From positions 1-64,000 of the forward strand of contig NZ_JAGGLM010000016.1 of assembly GCF_017874415.1 (NCBI RefSeq): a stretch of 64,000 nt of DNA. The letters are read 5' to 3'. How positions within the stretch are numbered: position 1 is the first letter of the stretch; each line of letters begins with the position of its first letter. Below, in pieces: positions 1 to 11,497 of this stretch. The position numbers and the translations under genes were made by a program. Origin of the DNA: Clostridium algifaecis (GTDB lineage: Bacteria; Bacillota; Clostridia; Clostridiales; Clostridiaceae). The notes beneath the pieces were generated by a model. It ran no database searches, was not told the DNA's origin, and saw nothing but the letters and a program-made list of their open reading frames with translations.

Positions 1-36
1 GGTCTTCGGGCTTACCAGCCCTTTAAATAAGTGTAA
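1..36. other. Window edge, unresolved 3' end of a preceding gene
   Basis: All three forward frames close within this stretch (TAA at 22-24 and 28-30, TAG-type closure later in the third). It may hold the last few codons of a gene upstream of cggR, which in many clostridia is the sigma-54 gene rpoN. Too little sequence is present to say which frame is coding. Confidence 0.25.
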
Positions 37-45
37 TTGGATACA

Positions 46-76
46 ATTCCAGTAAAAATACAATTTTTACTGGAAT
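46..76. repeat. Perfect 14-bp inverted repeat before the cggR promoter
   Basis: Bases 46-59 are the exact reverse complement of 63-76, with a 3-base loop. No clean U-run follows on either strand, although a T-rich stretch lies at 94-102. The most likely role is a terminator for the gene upstream of the window, insulating the cggR promoter; an operator is the alternative. Confidence 0.55.
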
Positions 77-111
77 TTAGATGCGAAATCTCTGTTTTTT
101 TTGAAATACTA

Positions 112-140
112 TTTAAAAAATCAGAAAGATGTTTTATAAT
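112..140 (+). promoter_or_regulatory. Predicted sigma-A promoter of the cggR-gap operon
   Basis: TTTAAA (112-117) and a perfect TATAAT (135-140) are separated by 17 bp. Transcription would start near 147, at the left edge of the CggR operator. This position excludes the ATG at 37 as the cggR start. Confidence 0.65.
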
Positions 141-145
141 AATAG

Positions 146-181
146 TGGGACAACGATTAAAGCACTGGGACGCTAACAGAC
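146..181 (+). promoter_or_regulatory. Predicted CggR operator (two direct repeats)
   Basis: TGGGAC occurs at 146-151 and 166-171, exactly 20 bp apart, each followed after six bases by a tetranucleotide (TAAA, then AGAC). The known Bacillus subtilis CggR operator has CGGGAC repeats with the same 20-bp spacing, each followed by N6-TGTC. It lies just downstream of the predicted transcription start and ends before the ribosome site at 183-190, which fits a roadblock mode of repression relieved by fructose-1,6-bisphosphate. Confidence 0.7.
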
Positions 182-195
182 CAGGAGGTGCCATT

Positions 196-1227
196 GTGGA
201 AGAAGTACTTAAATTACAAAAAAGGATAGTACCTGAATTAGTTGAACTGCTGGAAAAAAGATATAATATTTTAAGAACTATTTATTACAATGAACCTGTT
301 GGTAGGAGAGTACTTGCCAGTAATTTAGGCATTGGTGAAAGAATAGTAAGAACAGAAATAAACTTTTTAAAAGCACAGGGTTTTATTGAAATAAATACCC
401 CTGGAATGACTATAACTAAGGATGGAGAAGAAATTATAGATAAGTTAAAGGATTCCATACATGAATTAAGAGGCTTGTCTGAAATTGAAGATTTTATAAA
501 AGATAGCTTTAAACTTAGAAGAGTTATAGTTGTACCAGGTGACTGCGATGATGACAGAACTATAATGAGTGAAATAGGAAGGGCTGCAGCTAATTATCTT
601 AAAGAAGTTTTAAAAGATAATAGTATAGTTGCAATTACTGGAGGATCTACTATAAAACAAGTAGTGGATAATATGTCAAGGGTAACAAGTTTCAAAAATA
701 TACTTGTTGTACCTGCAAGAGGCGGTATGGGAGCAAATGTGGAAACTCAGGCAAATACTCTTTCAGCCAGACTTGCGAAAAAATTAGAAGGTAATTATAA
801 GTTGTTTCATGTTCCAGATAATTTAAGCGATACTGCAATTAATGCTATAAAAAAGGAAAAGTCCATACAAGATGTATTAAAGTATATATATAATGCAGAT
901 ATACTTATATATGGTGTGGGCAGAGCTTGCAAAATGGCAAGAAGAAGAGGACTTACCGAAGAAAAAATAAATAGCATAAAGACGGACGGTGGAGTTGGAG
1001 AAGCTTTTGGCTATTACTTTGATAAAAAAGGTGATGTAGTGTATTCTACTCCAAGCGTAGGAATAAAAAATGATGAAATAGGTAAAATAAATACGTTAAT
1101 AGCAGTAGCTGGAGGCTCTAGTAAAGCTGAGGCAATACTTTCGACTGAGATAAATAATTACAATGGTGTACTTATTACAGATGAAGGTGCTGCAAAAAAA
1201 ATTGTAGAACTTATAAACAGTCAATAA
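196..1227 (+). CDS. cggR: Central glycolytic genes regulator CggR
   Basis: This is a SorC/DeoR-type repressor of the lower-glycolysis operon. The N-terminal winged helix (about residues 20-90) is followed by a sugar-phosphate-binding domain containing the family's ITGGST loop and the late VAGGSSKAEAI segment. GTG at 196 is chosen because AGGAGGTG (183-190) precedes it; that gives 343 residues, the usual CggR length. A longer frame opens at ATG 37 but would run across the promoter and operator. gap follows after 45 bp. By homology the repressor responds to fructose-1,6-bisphosphate and controls itself; the operator upstream supports this. Confidence 0.93.
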   Translation: MEEVLKLQKRIVPELVELLEKRYNILRTIYYNEPVGRRVLASNLGIGERIVRTEINFLKAQGFIEINTPGMTITKDGEEIIDKLKDSIHELRGLSEIEDFIKDSFKLRRVIVVPGDCDDDRTIMSEIGRAAANYLKEVLKDNSIVAITGGSTIKQVVDNMSRVTSFKNILVVPARGGMGANVETQANTLSARLAKKLEGNYKLFHVPDNLSDTAINAIKKEKSIQDVLKYIYNADILIYGVGRACKMARRRGLTEEKINSIKTDGGVGEAFGYYFDKKGDVVYSTPSVGIKNDEIGKINTLIAVAGGSSKAEAILSTEINNYNGVLITDEGAAKKIVELINSQ

Positions 1228-1245
1228 ATTTTTTATTTATTATAA

Positions 1246-2277
<1,032 letters not shown>

Positions 2278-2330
2278 TTAAAAATTACAGCTAATTATTT
2301 GATATATAATATATTAAGCTTATAACATAG

Positions 2331-2374
2331 TAAAGGTCTGGTTTTGTAGTTTTGGCTATGAGGCCAGACCTTTA
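2331..2374 (+). terminator. Intercistronic hairpin between gap and pgk
   Basis: Bases 2331-2341 pair perfectly with 2364-2374 (11 bp) around a 22-base loop. The U-run is short (only TTTAA), so this could be a leaky terminator or an mRNA stabiliser that raises gap over pgk expression. No strong promoter is obvious in the 76 bp before pgk; a TTGATA at 2388-2393 is only suggestive. Confidence 0.65.
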
Positions 2375-2450
2375 ATAATAGGAAGAATTGATATACTACT
2401 AAATAAAATATTTTAACTAAATAGAAAATTTAAAAGGAGTGTAGATAATC

Positions 2451-3647
2451 ATGGCTTTTAATAAAAAGACAATTGAAGATATAGATGTTAAGGGTAAAAA
2501 AGTTTTGGCTAGATGCGATTTTAATGTTCCACTACAGGATGGAAAAATAACAGATGAAAACAGATTGGTAGGTGCACTTCCTACAATAAAATATTTAATA
2601 GAAAAAGGAGCTAAGGTTATACTTTGTTCACATCTTGGAAAACCAAAGGGAGAACCAAAACCTGAACTTTCACTTGCACCAGTTGCAAAGAGACTTTCAG
2701 AAATGCTTGGAAAAGAAGTAGTATTTGCAGCAGACAATAATGTAGTAGGAGAAAATGCTAAGGCTGCAGTTGCAAAGATGAAAGACGGAGATGTGGTATT
2801 ACTTGAAAATACCAGATATAGAATCGAAGAAACTAAGAATAAAGAAAACTTTTCAAAGGAATTGGCATCTCTTGCAGATGTATTTGTAAATGATGCTTTT
2901 GGTACAGCTCATAGAGCACACTGCTCTACAGTTGGAGTTACTGAGTTCCTGGATACAGCCGTATGTGGATATTTAATTCAAAAGGAACTTAAATTCCTTG
3001 GAAATGCAGTAGAAAATCCAAATAGACCATTTATTGCCATACTTGGAGGAGCAAAGGTTTCAGATAAAATAAATGTTATAAATAATTTACTTGAAAAAGT
3101 AGACACACTTATAATAGGTGGAGGAATGAGTTATACCTTTGAAAAAGCCATGGGATTCAGTATAGGAACTTCATTAGTAGAAGAAGACAAGATTGACTAT
3201 GCAAAAGAAATGATTGAAAAAGCAAAGGCTAAGGGAGTTAAACTTCTTCTTCCTGTAGATAATGTAGCAGCGGATAAATTTGATGCAGCAGCAGCACCTG
3301 TTGTAACAGATGATGAAAACATAAAGGATGGATATATGGGACTTGATATTGGGCCAAAGACTTCTAAATTATATGCAGATGCTATAAAAGATGCAAAGAC
3401 TGTTGTATGGAACGGACCTATGGGAGTATTTGAATTTGCAAACTTTGCAAAAGGAACTATTGCAGTAGCTAAAGCTATGGCAGAATCAGGTGCAACTACT
3501 ATAATCGGTGGTGGAGATAGTGCTGCAGCTGTCAATCAGTTAGGATTTGGAGATAAGATGACTCATATTTCAACTGGTGGTGGAGCTTCACTTGAATTCT
3601 TAGAAGGAAAGGAACTTCCAGGAATAGCAGCTTTGAATGATAAATAA
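2451..3647 (+). CDS. pgk: Phosphoglycerate kinase
   Basis: Transfers the acyl phosphate of 1,3-bisphosphoglycerate to ADP. The N-terminal substrate signature [11 protein letters not shown], the HLGKPKG segment and the C-terminal nucleotide-domain motif GGGDSAAA are all present. The 398-residue length is standard. AAAGGAGTG lies shortly before the ATG. tpiA follows after 33 bp without a terminator, so pgk, tpiA and gpmI are probably cotranscribed. Confidence 0.97.
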   Translation: MAFNKKTIEDIDVKGKKVLARCDFNVPLQDGKITDENRLVGALPTIKYLIEKGAKVILCSHLGKPKGEPKPELSLAPVAKRLSEMLGKEVVFAADNNVVGENAKAAVAKMKDGDVVLLENTRYRIEETKNKENFSKELASLADVFVNDAFGTAHRAHCSTVGVTEFLDTAVCGYLIQKELKFLGNAVENPNRPFIAILGGAKVSDKINVINNLLEKVDTLIIGGGMSYTFEKAMGFSIGTSLVEEDKIDYAKEMIEKAKAKGVKLLLPVDNVAADKFDAAAAPVVTDDENIKDGYMGLDIGPKTSKLYADAIKDAKTVVWNGPMGVFEFANFAKGTIAVAKAMAESGATTIIGGGDSAAAVNQLGFGDKMTHISTGGGASLEFLEGKELPGIAALNDK

Positions 3648-3680
3648 TATTTATAAATTATATAAAAGGGGTAGGTATAT

Positions 3681-4427
3681 ATGAGAAAAGCAATAATTGC
3701 AGGAAACTGGAAAATGAATAAGACTGTTGATGAGGCAGCAAAATTAATTGAAGAATTAAAACCACTTGTAAAAGATGCTAAGTGTGATGTAGTTGTATGT
3801 CCACCATTTGTATGTCTTGATACGGTACTTAAGGCAGCAAAGGGAAGTAATATAAAAGTTGGCGCACAAAATATGCATTTTGAAGAAAGTGGAGCATATA
3901 CAGGAGAAGTTTCACCAGCTATGCTTGAAACTTTGGGAGTAGAATATGTAATACTTGGACACAGTGAGAGAAGACAGTATTTTAATGAAACAGATGAAGC
4001 TATAAATAAGAAGGTAAAGAAAGCATTTGAGCACAATTTGATTCCTATAATCTGTTGCGGAGAAACTTTAGAGGAAAGAGAAGCAGACGTAACTGAAGAG
4101 GTTCTTGGAAAACAAATAAAATTAGATCTTGCTGGACTTGAAAAATCACAGGTTGAGAAATTAGTAGTAGCATATGAGCCTATCTGGGCTATAGGAACAG
4201 GAAAAACTGCTACAGATGAGCAGGCAAATGCTACAATAGCGTATATCAGAAGCGTAATTGCAAAACTTTATGGAAAAGATACAGCAGAAAAAACAAGAAT
4301 CCAATATGGTGGTTCTGTAAAACCTGCTACAATAAAAGCTCAAATGGCACAATCAGATATAGATGGTGGTTTGATTGGAGGAGCTAGCTTGAAAGCACAG
4401 GACTTCTCAAAGATAGTAAATTATTAA
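3681..4427 (+). CDS. tpiA: Triosephosphate isomerase
   Basis: Interconverts dihydroxyacetone phosphate and glyceraldehyde-3-phosphate. The catalytic Lys sits in GNWKMNKT, the catalytic His in LGHSERR, the catalytic Glu in [12 protein letters not shown], and the phosphate-binding GGSVKP motif is near the end. At 248 residues it is full length. The start has AAGGGG upstream. gpmI begins 24 bp after the stop. Confidence 0.97.
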   Translation: MRKAIIAGNWKMNKTVDEAAKLIEELKPLVKDAKCDVVVCPPFVCLDTVLKAAKGSNIKVGAQNMHFEESGAYTGEVSPAMLETLGVEYVILGHSERRQYFNETDEAINKKVKKAFEHNLIPIICCGETLEEREADVTEEVLGKQIKLDLAGLEKSQVEKLVVAYEPIWAIGTGKTATDEQANATIAYIRSVIAKLYGKDTAEKTRIQYGGSVKPATIKAQMAQSDIDGGLIGGASLKAQDFSKIVNY

Positions 4428-4451
4428 TTTGCAATACAATTGGAGGTAAAT

Positions 4452-5984
4452 ATGAAAAAAACACCAGTAATGCTTATGATACTTGACGGTTTTGGTATTT
4501 CTGACAAAACAGAAGGAAATGCAGTCAAAGCAGCAAACAAACCAAATTTTGATAAATTTTATAAAAGTTATCCTCATACTAAACTTGGAGCTAGTGGATT
4601 AAGTGTTGGTTTGCCTGAAGGACAGATGGGAAATTCAGAAGTTGGACATTTAAATATAGGAGCAGGAAGAATAATATATCAGGCATTAACTAAAATAACA
4701 AAGTCCATAGAAGATGGAGATTTCTTTCAGAATGAGGCACTTAATAAAGCAGCAGATAATGCACTTAAGAATAATTCAGCTTTTCATTTATTAGGTCTTG
4801 TATCACCGGGAGGAGTTCATTCTCATACAGACCATCTAAAAGGAATTATTAAATTTGCAAAACAAAAGGGACTTAAAAAAGTATATGTTCATGCATTTAC
4901 AGATGGAAGAGATGTACCGCCTTCTTCTGCAAAAGAGTATATAAAAGACTTAGAAGATTATATGAAAGAAATTGGAGTAGGAGAAATAGCATCAGTATCA
5001 GGTAGATACTATGCTATGGATAGAGATAAGAGATGGGAAAGAGTAGAACTTGCATATAATGCTATAGTACTTGGAAAAGGTGTTGAAGCAGAAAGTGCAA
5101 TAGAAGCTGTAGATAATTCTTATAATAATGGTAAAACAGATGAATTTATACTCCCAACAGTAATTAAAAAAGGTGGCAGTGCTGTAGGAACTATAAAAGA
5201 TGGAGATTCAGTTATATTCTTTAATTTTAGACCAGATAGAGCAAGACAGCTTACAAGGGCTATTAATGATAGAGTATTCGATGGATTTAAAAGGGAAACT
5301 TTAAATCTTGAATTTGTAACCATGACAGAATATGACGCCGAAATTAAAGGAGTAGATGTAGCTTTTAAAAACGATCACTATAAAAATACTTTAGGTGAAT
5401 ATGTTAGCAGCCTGGGTAAGAATCAGCTCAGAATAGCTGAAACTGAAAAATATGCCCATGTAACTTTCTTTTTCAATGGAGGAGTAGAAGTACCAAATAA
5501 AAATGAGGACAGAGCTCTTATACCATCACCAAAAGTTGCGACTTATGATTTGCAGCCTGAAATGAGTGCATACAAAGTTACAGATGAACTTTTAAAAAGG
5601 CTTGATGAAGATAAATATGACATGATTATATTGAATTTTGCTAATCCAGATATGGTTGGGCATACAGGAATCTTTGAAGCTGCTAAAAAAGCAATTGAAA
5701 CTGTAGATGTATGCCTTGGCAAAATTGCGGGCAAGATATTAGAGAAAGATGGTACTTTATTCATAACAGCAGATCATGGTAATTCTGAGCAGGAAATAGA
5801 TTATTCTACAGGAAAGCCTATGACAGCGCATACAACAAATCCTGTACCATTTGTTTATGTTGCAAAGGATGCTAAAGAACTCAGAGATGGAGGAGTGCTT
5901 GCAGATATCGCACCAACTATTCTTGAAGCTATGAAACTTGAAAAACCTATTGAGATGACTGGAAAGAGTCTTATTAAAAAATAG
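4452..5984 (+). CDS. gpmI: 2,3-bisphosphoglycerate-independent phosphoglycerate mutase
   Basis: Interconverts 3- and 2-phosphoglycerate using two metal ions (usually Mn) and a phosphoserine intermediate. Asp12 lies in LDGFG and the catalytic Ser62 in [10 protein letters not shown]; late metal ligands lie in ITADHGN. ATG at 4452 is chosen over a TTG at 4440 because GGAGG (4442-4446) precedes it, giving 510 residues, the usual size. It ends the pgk-tpiA-gpmI run; 108 bp separate it from eno. Confidence 0.97.
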   Translation: MKKTPVMLMILDGFGISDKTEGNAVKAANKPNFDKFYKSYPHTKLGASGLSVGLPEGQMGNSEVGHLNIGAGRIIYQALTKITKSIEDGDFFQNEALNKAADNALKNNSAFHLLGLVSPGGVHSHTDHLKGIIKFAKQKGLKKVYVHAFTDGRDVPPSSAKEYIKDLEDYMKEIGVGEIASVSGRYYAMDRDKRWERVELAYNAIVLGKGVEAESAIEAVDNSYNNGKTDEFILPTVIKKGGSAVGTIKDGDSVIFFNFRPDRARQLTRAINDRVFDGFKRETLNLEFVTMTEYDAEIKGVDVAFKNDHYKNTLGEYVSSLGKNQLRIAETEKYAHVTFFFNGGVEVPNKNEDRALIPSPKVATYDLQPEMSAYKVTDELLKRLDEDKYDMIILNFANPDMVGHTGIFEAAKKAIETVDVCLGKIAGKILEKDGTLFITADHGNSEQEIDYSTGKPMTAHTTNPVPFVYVAKDAKELRDGGVLADIAPTILEAMKLEKPIEMTGKSLIKK

Positions 5985-6014
5985 TAAAACATTTATTAAC
6001 TATTTACTTTTTAA

Positions 6015-7391
<1,377 letters not shown>

Positions 7392-7401
7392 TTAATTGAC
7401 T

Positions 7402-7436
7402 AAAAAAGGTTATCTATATGTTGGATAACCTTTTTT
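7402..7436 (+). terminator. Intrinsic terminator after eno
   Basis: Bases 7402-7414 pair with 7424-7436 (13 bp), loop of 9, ending in a run of seven T. It closes the glycolytic unit. Confidence 0.92.
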
Positions 7437-7525
7437 TATGATATTTAAAAAGGTATTTTATCATAATATAAATAATAAATAAATATTTTGTAATAAATTA
7501 TTTATTATGAAAATATTATATATTA

Positions 7526-7554
7526 TTACTTTTTAAGTAATTAAATGTTATAAT
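7526..7554 (+). promoter_or_regulatory. Possible promoter of the agr-like locus
   Basis: TATAAT at 7549-7554 lies 17 bp after a weak TTACTT (7526-7531). The region 7437-7646 is very AT-rich and otherwise shows no gene. A spurious match is possible. Confidence 0.4.
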
Positions 7555-7646
7555 TATATAAAAGATGCATTATTAAATAATTTTTATGACAGACAATGAA
7601 CTTTTATAATAAAATGTAGATTTAATTCATGAAAGGCAAATAATTC

Positions 7647-8111
7647 ATGCTAAAAATATCTTTATTAACGTTATTATTAATAGGTGCACCGGAATCATTT
7701 TTATTTGTTTTTTCTGGTTATTTATTTTATCATAAAAAATTTGATAAAAAACGCATTGTTATAAGTACTGTTATTTTAACCCTTGGAATATATATTGTAA
7801 GACTGCTGCCTATACAATTTGGAATTCATACTATTTTAAGCATGGTATTGTATTCATTTTTATTAGTTAATATAAATCATATTCCACTTATAAAGGGAAT
7901 GCAATATTCTTTTATATTAGTATATATCCTTTTTTCAAGTGAAATCTTAAACATTTTTATTATAGATGATATATATGGAAGTAATGCAAAAACAATATTA
8001 AGTAATGATTTGCTAAATAATTTATATTTTCTTCCATCAATAATTTTATTTTGTCTGGGAATATTTATATGCCATATGTTATTATACAAAAGAAAAGGGG
8101 AGAAGGTTTAA
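7647..8111 (+). CDS. Small polytopic membrane protein, agr-linked (paralogue 1)
   Basis: A 154-residue, almost wholly hydrophobic protein with about five membrane segments and a short basic tail. It shares the motifs PExFLFVF and RxLPIQFGxH with the protein at 8804-9283, and the two are clearly homologous by eye. The same motifs occur, from memory, in the N-terminal membrane sensor part of some Firmicutes GHKL kinases, but no kinase domain is present here. The stop TAA abuts the ATG of agrB (TAAATG), implying translational coupling. Roles as a peptide receptor, immunity or processing partner are inference. Confidence 0.8.
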   Translation: MLKISLLTLLLIGAPESFLFVFSGYLFYHKKFDKKRIVISTVILTLGIYIVRLLPIQFGIHTILSMVLYSFLLVNINHIPLIKGMQYSFILVYILFSSEILNIFIIDDIYGSNAKTILSNDLLNNLYFLPSIILFCLGIFICHMLLYKRKGEKV

Positions 8112-8768
8112 ATGTCCTTAATAGAAAGACTTTCAAATAGGATAGGGTTTAAAATAACTTCAACTTTAAATTTAGATAATGATGAAAAAGATATAGTTTC
8201 TTATGGAGCATTTTGTGTATTACAAAAAATTGTAAGCATATTTTGGGTTCTCTTATTTGGATTTATATTTAAAGTTTTAATTGAAGCTATTATAGTACTT
8301 TTTACTATTGCTTCACTTAGAAAGTATTCTGGAGGTGTACATGCTACATCTCCTGCTAGATGTATAATAATTGGGACATCAGTTTGTATTGCTCTTAGTT
8401 TACTTATAAAGAAAATATTTATAAATTTTAACATTGAATTGATAGTTACTTTAGGAATACTTATATTTATAATATGCTTTTATTTGATTTATAAATTAGC
8501 GCCAGCTGATACTGAATCAAAACCAATTGTAGACAAAAGTATGATAATTAGGCTAAAAAGAAGTTCTGTCCTATTTATATTTATAATATTGATAATTGAT
8601 TTTATATGTTTGATACTTTATTTTAATACGTATAATATATTATTCCTAAATATAATAGTATGCACTTGCGCTGGAGTCATGTGGCAGTCATTTACGCTTA
8701 CAAATATGGCATATAAGTTTATATCAAGGATAGATTTAATGATAAAAAAATTATTTTTTGTGAAGTAA
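8112..8768 (+). CDS. agrB: AgrB-family peptide-processing membrane protease
   Basis: AgrB trims the C-terminal tail of AgrD and forms the thiolactone of the signalling peptide. The motif KYSGGVHATSPARC carries His77 and Cys84, the same residue numbers as the catalytic pair of Staphylococcus aureus AgrB. Several membrane segments cover the rest of its 218 residues. It directly follows paralogue 1 with no gap and precedes paralogue 2 and agrD. The ribosome site is GGAGAAGG inside the end of the previous gene. Confidence 0.93.
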   Translation: MSLIERLSNRIGFKITSTLNLDNDEKDIVSYGAFCVLQKIVSIFWVLLFGFIFKVLIEAIIVLFTIASLRKYSGGVHATSPARCIIIGTSVCIALSLLIKKIFINFNIELIVTLGILIFIICFYLIYKLAPADTESKPIVDKSMIIRLKRSSVLFIFIILIIDFICLILYFNTYNILFLNIIVCTCAGVMWQSFTLTNMAYKFISRIDLMIKKLFFVK

Positions 8769-8803
8769 TAGTATATTTTAATATATGAAAGGTAAATGGA
8801 TAT

Positions 8804-9283
8804 ATGATAAAAATATCATTATTGGATGTATTATTAAGAGGAATTCCAGAAGCGTTTTTGTTTGTTTTTGCGAGCTATTTGTTTTGTAATAAAAAATTTG
8901 ATGAAAAATATATAATTTTAAGTACTATTATTTTTGATATAGGTATTTATTGCATAAGAATACTTCCTATACAGTTTGGTGTTCATATAATTTTAAATAC
9001 TATATTATATGTATTTATATCTGTTAAAATAAACAAAATATCATATATGCAAAGCATACAATATTGTATTATATTGCAAGTTATACTTTCATTAAGTGAA
9101 ACAGTAAATCTTTTTATTTTAAATAGTATATCTACTTATGATTCACATACGCTATTAAATAGTTCTATACTGAAAAATATATGTTTTCTTCCATCTATAG
9201 TAATGTTTTTATTAGGAATATTAATTTGTTATAAATTTTTATATAAAAAAAACAATGTAGGCAGTAATTTTTTAAGTAAATAA
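8804..9283 (+). CDS. Small polytopic membrane protein, agr-linked (paralogue 2)
   Basis: A 159-residue membrane protein related over its whole length to the protein at 7647-8111 (shared motifs GxPExFLFVF, RxLPIQFGVH, FLPSI, LLYKK-type end). The upstream bases also look duplicated: both genes follow a TTTAAT...ATGAAAGG(C/T)AAAT stretch. It sits between agrB and agrD, the place where a full agrC kinase would be looked for. Function unknown; see paralogue 1. Confidence 0.8.
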   Translation: MIKISLLDVLLRGIPEAFLFVFASYLFCNKKFDEKYIILSTIIFDIGIYCIRILPIQFGVHIILNTILYVFISVKINKISYMQSIQYCIILQVILSLSETVNLFILNSISTYDSHTLLNSSILKNICFLPSIVMFLLGILICYKFLYKKNNVGSNFLSK

Positions 9284-9370
9284 AATAGACAATGTATAAT
9301 TTTATTATAAACAATAGATTTATATTTTGTGCATAAAATTAATATACTAATTAATCTAGGAGGTGAGAAT

Positions 9371-9508
9371 ATGAAAAATTCAGCTAAAAAGGTTGTTGCT
9401 AAATTTGCAAAAAAATTGTTTACACGTAAGGCTTTTTCAACTCATGATTCAGCATGTTATGAATTACTTTATCAACCTAAGGAACCAGAATGCTTGAAAA
9501 AAAACTAA
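9371..9508 (+). CDS. agrD: AgrD-type autoinducing peptide precursor
   Basis: A 45-residue protein with ATG at 9371 after TAGGAGGTG. Residues 1-20 form a basic amphipathic leader, then DSAC is followed by YELL and the charged tail YQPKEPEC. By alignment with clostridial AgrD (for example Clostridium perfringens, where TSAC-LWFT precedes HQPEEP) the likely mature signal is a five-residue thiolactone ring closed by Cys29 (CYELL), with a short N-terminal tail. A second Cys near the C-terminus lies in the part expected to be cut off. AgrB is encoded 600 bp upstream. Confidence 0.88.
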   Translation: MKNSAKKVVAKFAKKLFTRKAFSTHDSACYELLYQPKEPECLKKN

Positions 9509-9514
9509 AACATA

Positions 9515-9543
9515 AGAAGTATAGGAAAGATTCCTATACTTCT
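9515..9543 (+). terminator. Hairpin after agrD
   Basis: A perfect 13-bp stem (9515-9527 with 9531-9543) around a 3-base loop, followed by AATAAATTT rather than a U-run. It could terminate agrD messages or limit read-through into the kinase gene. Confidence 0.7.
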
Positions 9544-9576
9544 AATAAATTTAGTAAAGTATAGGTGTGAAATTGT

Positions 9577-11427
9577 ATGAAATATTTACGGAGTGAAAGA
9601 CAGAAAAAAATTTATGATATTATATCCATTGTAAAATTAGTTTCATTATTATTTTGTTTTATCATAATATACAGTACACTTTACATAAAAGATAAGCATT
9701 TGCATTTAGATGATGGAATTAATAGATTACTTATCATTGAACTTTTAATTTGTTCAATGCTTTTTATATATTTATTGGGACATATTTTTTCTCAAAGAAT
9801 ATTTAGGTCAGCATATTTTAAGCAGGAACAAATTATTGAGGATCTGATTTTCCTGGCATTATTTTCAATAGTTAATATTTTGTATAAGGGTAATGTACCC
9901 GAATATAAATTCATGTTTTTATTTATAATTATTGTTTCAACTATTGAACTTGGTTTAAAATATGGTATAGTTACAGCCTTAATATCTTCATTTTCTATAT
10001 TGACAATAGATTTGATATATTTTCCTGTTTCACAAAATGGAGTGAATTTCCAATTCCAGAATGATTTGATTGTAGCAGCTGTATATATACTTACAGCATG
10101 GCCACTAGGACACTATGTAGAAATAGAAAATTATAATTTAAAGAAAAAAGATAAAGAATTGAAAAATTTAAATAAAGAACTTACTATCAAGGAATTTCAA
10201 CATAGGGATATGGAACAAATGCTTTTAAATAATGAGATTTGTTATAATTTACTTATTGAAAATTCAAGAGATGCTATTTTTGTACATAGATATGGCAGGT
10301 TTATCTTTATAAATGATAGTGCTGCAAAATTTGTTGGAATTTCTGATTACAATAAGTTAAGTGATATGTGTATATATGATTTTGTACCGGAAAAGGGAAA
10401 GAAATTTGTAAGTGATGAAATGTATAAAATATATAATGAAAAACAATCAAGATATACATTTTATCAAAAAATCTTGAATGGTAATGGTCAGATTGTAGAT
10501 GTACAGAATATTTCTACATATTTTATATATGATGGAAAACCAACTATACTAAGTATTATCCATGACATAACTACTGAAAAGCAAGTTGAAAGATTGCAAA
10601 AAGATGTAAAAAAGAATATTGATTTGTTAAATAAAAGCAGGCAGTTAAATAAATTGATTACAGAATTTCTTGCTAATATTTCACATGAATTAAAGACACC
10701 TCTAAATGTCATTTTTTCTGCGATACAAGTTTTAGACTTAAATAGAAATTTCAATTCAAAAGAGTTTAAAAATAAACAAAACAAATATTTAAGGATAATG
10801 AAACAGAATTGTTACAGGCTTATGAGACTTATAAGTAATTTACTGGATATTACTAAAATAAATTCCGGGTTTCTTAAATTAAATTTACATAATAGGGATA
10901 TTGTCAGTTTAGTTGAAGATATTACGTTATCCATAGTCCCATATTTTGAAAGTAGAAAGATAGAATTAACTTTTGACACAGATGTGGAAGAAAAAATAAT
11001 GGCAGTTGATTCAGATAAAATGGAAAGAATAATTTTAAATCTTTTATCAAATTCCATAAAATTTACAAAACCTGGTGGAAGAATATTTGTAAATATAAAT
11101 GACAAGGAAAATGTTGTATTAATAAAAGTCAGAGATACTGGAATAGGTATACCAGAGGATAAAATGAGTATAATATTTGAAAGATTTGGACAGGTAAACA
11201 AAAGCTTTAGAAGGGAAAGGGAAGGAAGTGGCATAGGACTCTATCTGGTTAAATCTTTTGTAGAATTGCACGGCGGAAAAATATATGTTAAAAGTAAATT
11301 GGGAATCGGAAGTGAATTTATAATAAAAATTCCTGTAAAAGTGTTGGATGAAAAATATAATCAAGATGATTTCCTATATGAAAATAATGATGAAAAAATT
11401 AACATGGAGTTTTCGGATATATATTGA
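9577..11427 (+). CDS. Orphan membrane PAS-domain sensor histidine kinase
   Basis: A 616-residue HisKA-type kinase. About six membrane segments cover residues 15-180, then a short coiled linker, a PAS domain (about 220-335), the dimerisation/phosphoacceptor box with His370 in ISHELKTPLN, and an ATPase domain with the NLLSNSIKF N-box, DTGIGIP and GSGIGLYL. No response regulator gene is nearby. In clostridia such orphan kinases can feed phosphate to Spo0A; that is inference here. It follows agrD but is not a GHKL AgrC. Start ATG 9577 after AGGTGTG. Confidence 0.88.
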   Translation: MKYLRSERQKKIYDIISIVKLVSLLFCFIIIYSTLYIKDKHLHLDDGINRLLIIELLICSMLFIYLLGHIFSQRIFRSAYFKQEQIIEDLIFLALFSIVNILYKGNVPEYKFMFLFIIIVSTIELGLKYGIVTALISSFSILTIDLIYFPVSQNGVNFQFQNDLIVAAVYILTAWPLGHYVEIENYNLKKKDKELKNLNKELTIKEFQHRDMEQMLLNNEICYNLLIENSRDAIFVHRYGRFIFINDSAAKFVGISDYNKLSDMCIYDFVPEKGKKFVSDEMYKIYNEKQSRYTFYQKILNGNGQIVDVQNISTYFIYDGKPTILSIIHDITTEKQVERLQKDVKKNIDLLNKSRQLNKLITEFLANISHELKTPLNVIFSAIQVLDLNRNFNSKEFKNKQNKYLRIMKQNCYRLMRLISNLLDITKINSGFLKLNLHNRDIVSLVEDITLSIVPYFESRKIELTFDTDVEEKIMAVDSDKMERIILNLLSNSIKFTKPGGRIFVNINDKENVVLIKVRDTGIGIPEDKMSIIFERFGQVNKSFRREREGSGIGLYLVKSFVELHGGKIYVKSKLGIGSEFIIKIPVKVLDEKYNQDDFLYENNDEKINMEFSDIY

Positions 11428-11497
11428 TACTAAAATTGAAATTAATATGTATATGTGATAGAATATAAACTATGTAAAACACTAGGAGGTTGATTTG

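Noticed and set aside
37-195. N-terminal extension of cggR from ATG 37
   Set aside because: It would cross the predicted promoter and CggR operator and has no ribosome site; GTG 196 has AGGAGGTG and gives the family length.
7437-7646. Riboswitch or small RNA between eno and the agr-like locus
   Set aside because: Only AT-rich sequence with weak pairing; no conserved motif recognised.
10812-11364. Minus-strand frames inside the kinase gene
   Set aside because: Antisense shadows of a clear HisKA/HATPase coding region.
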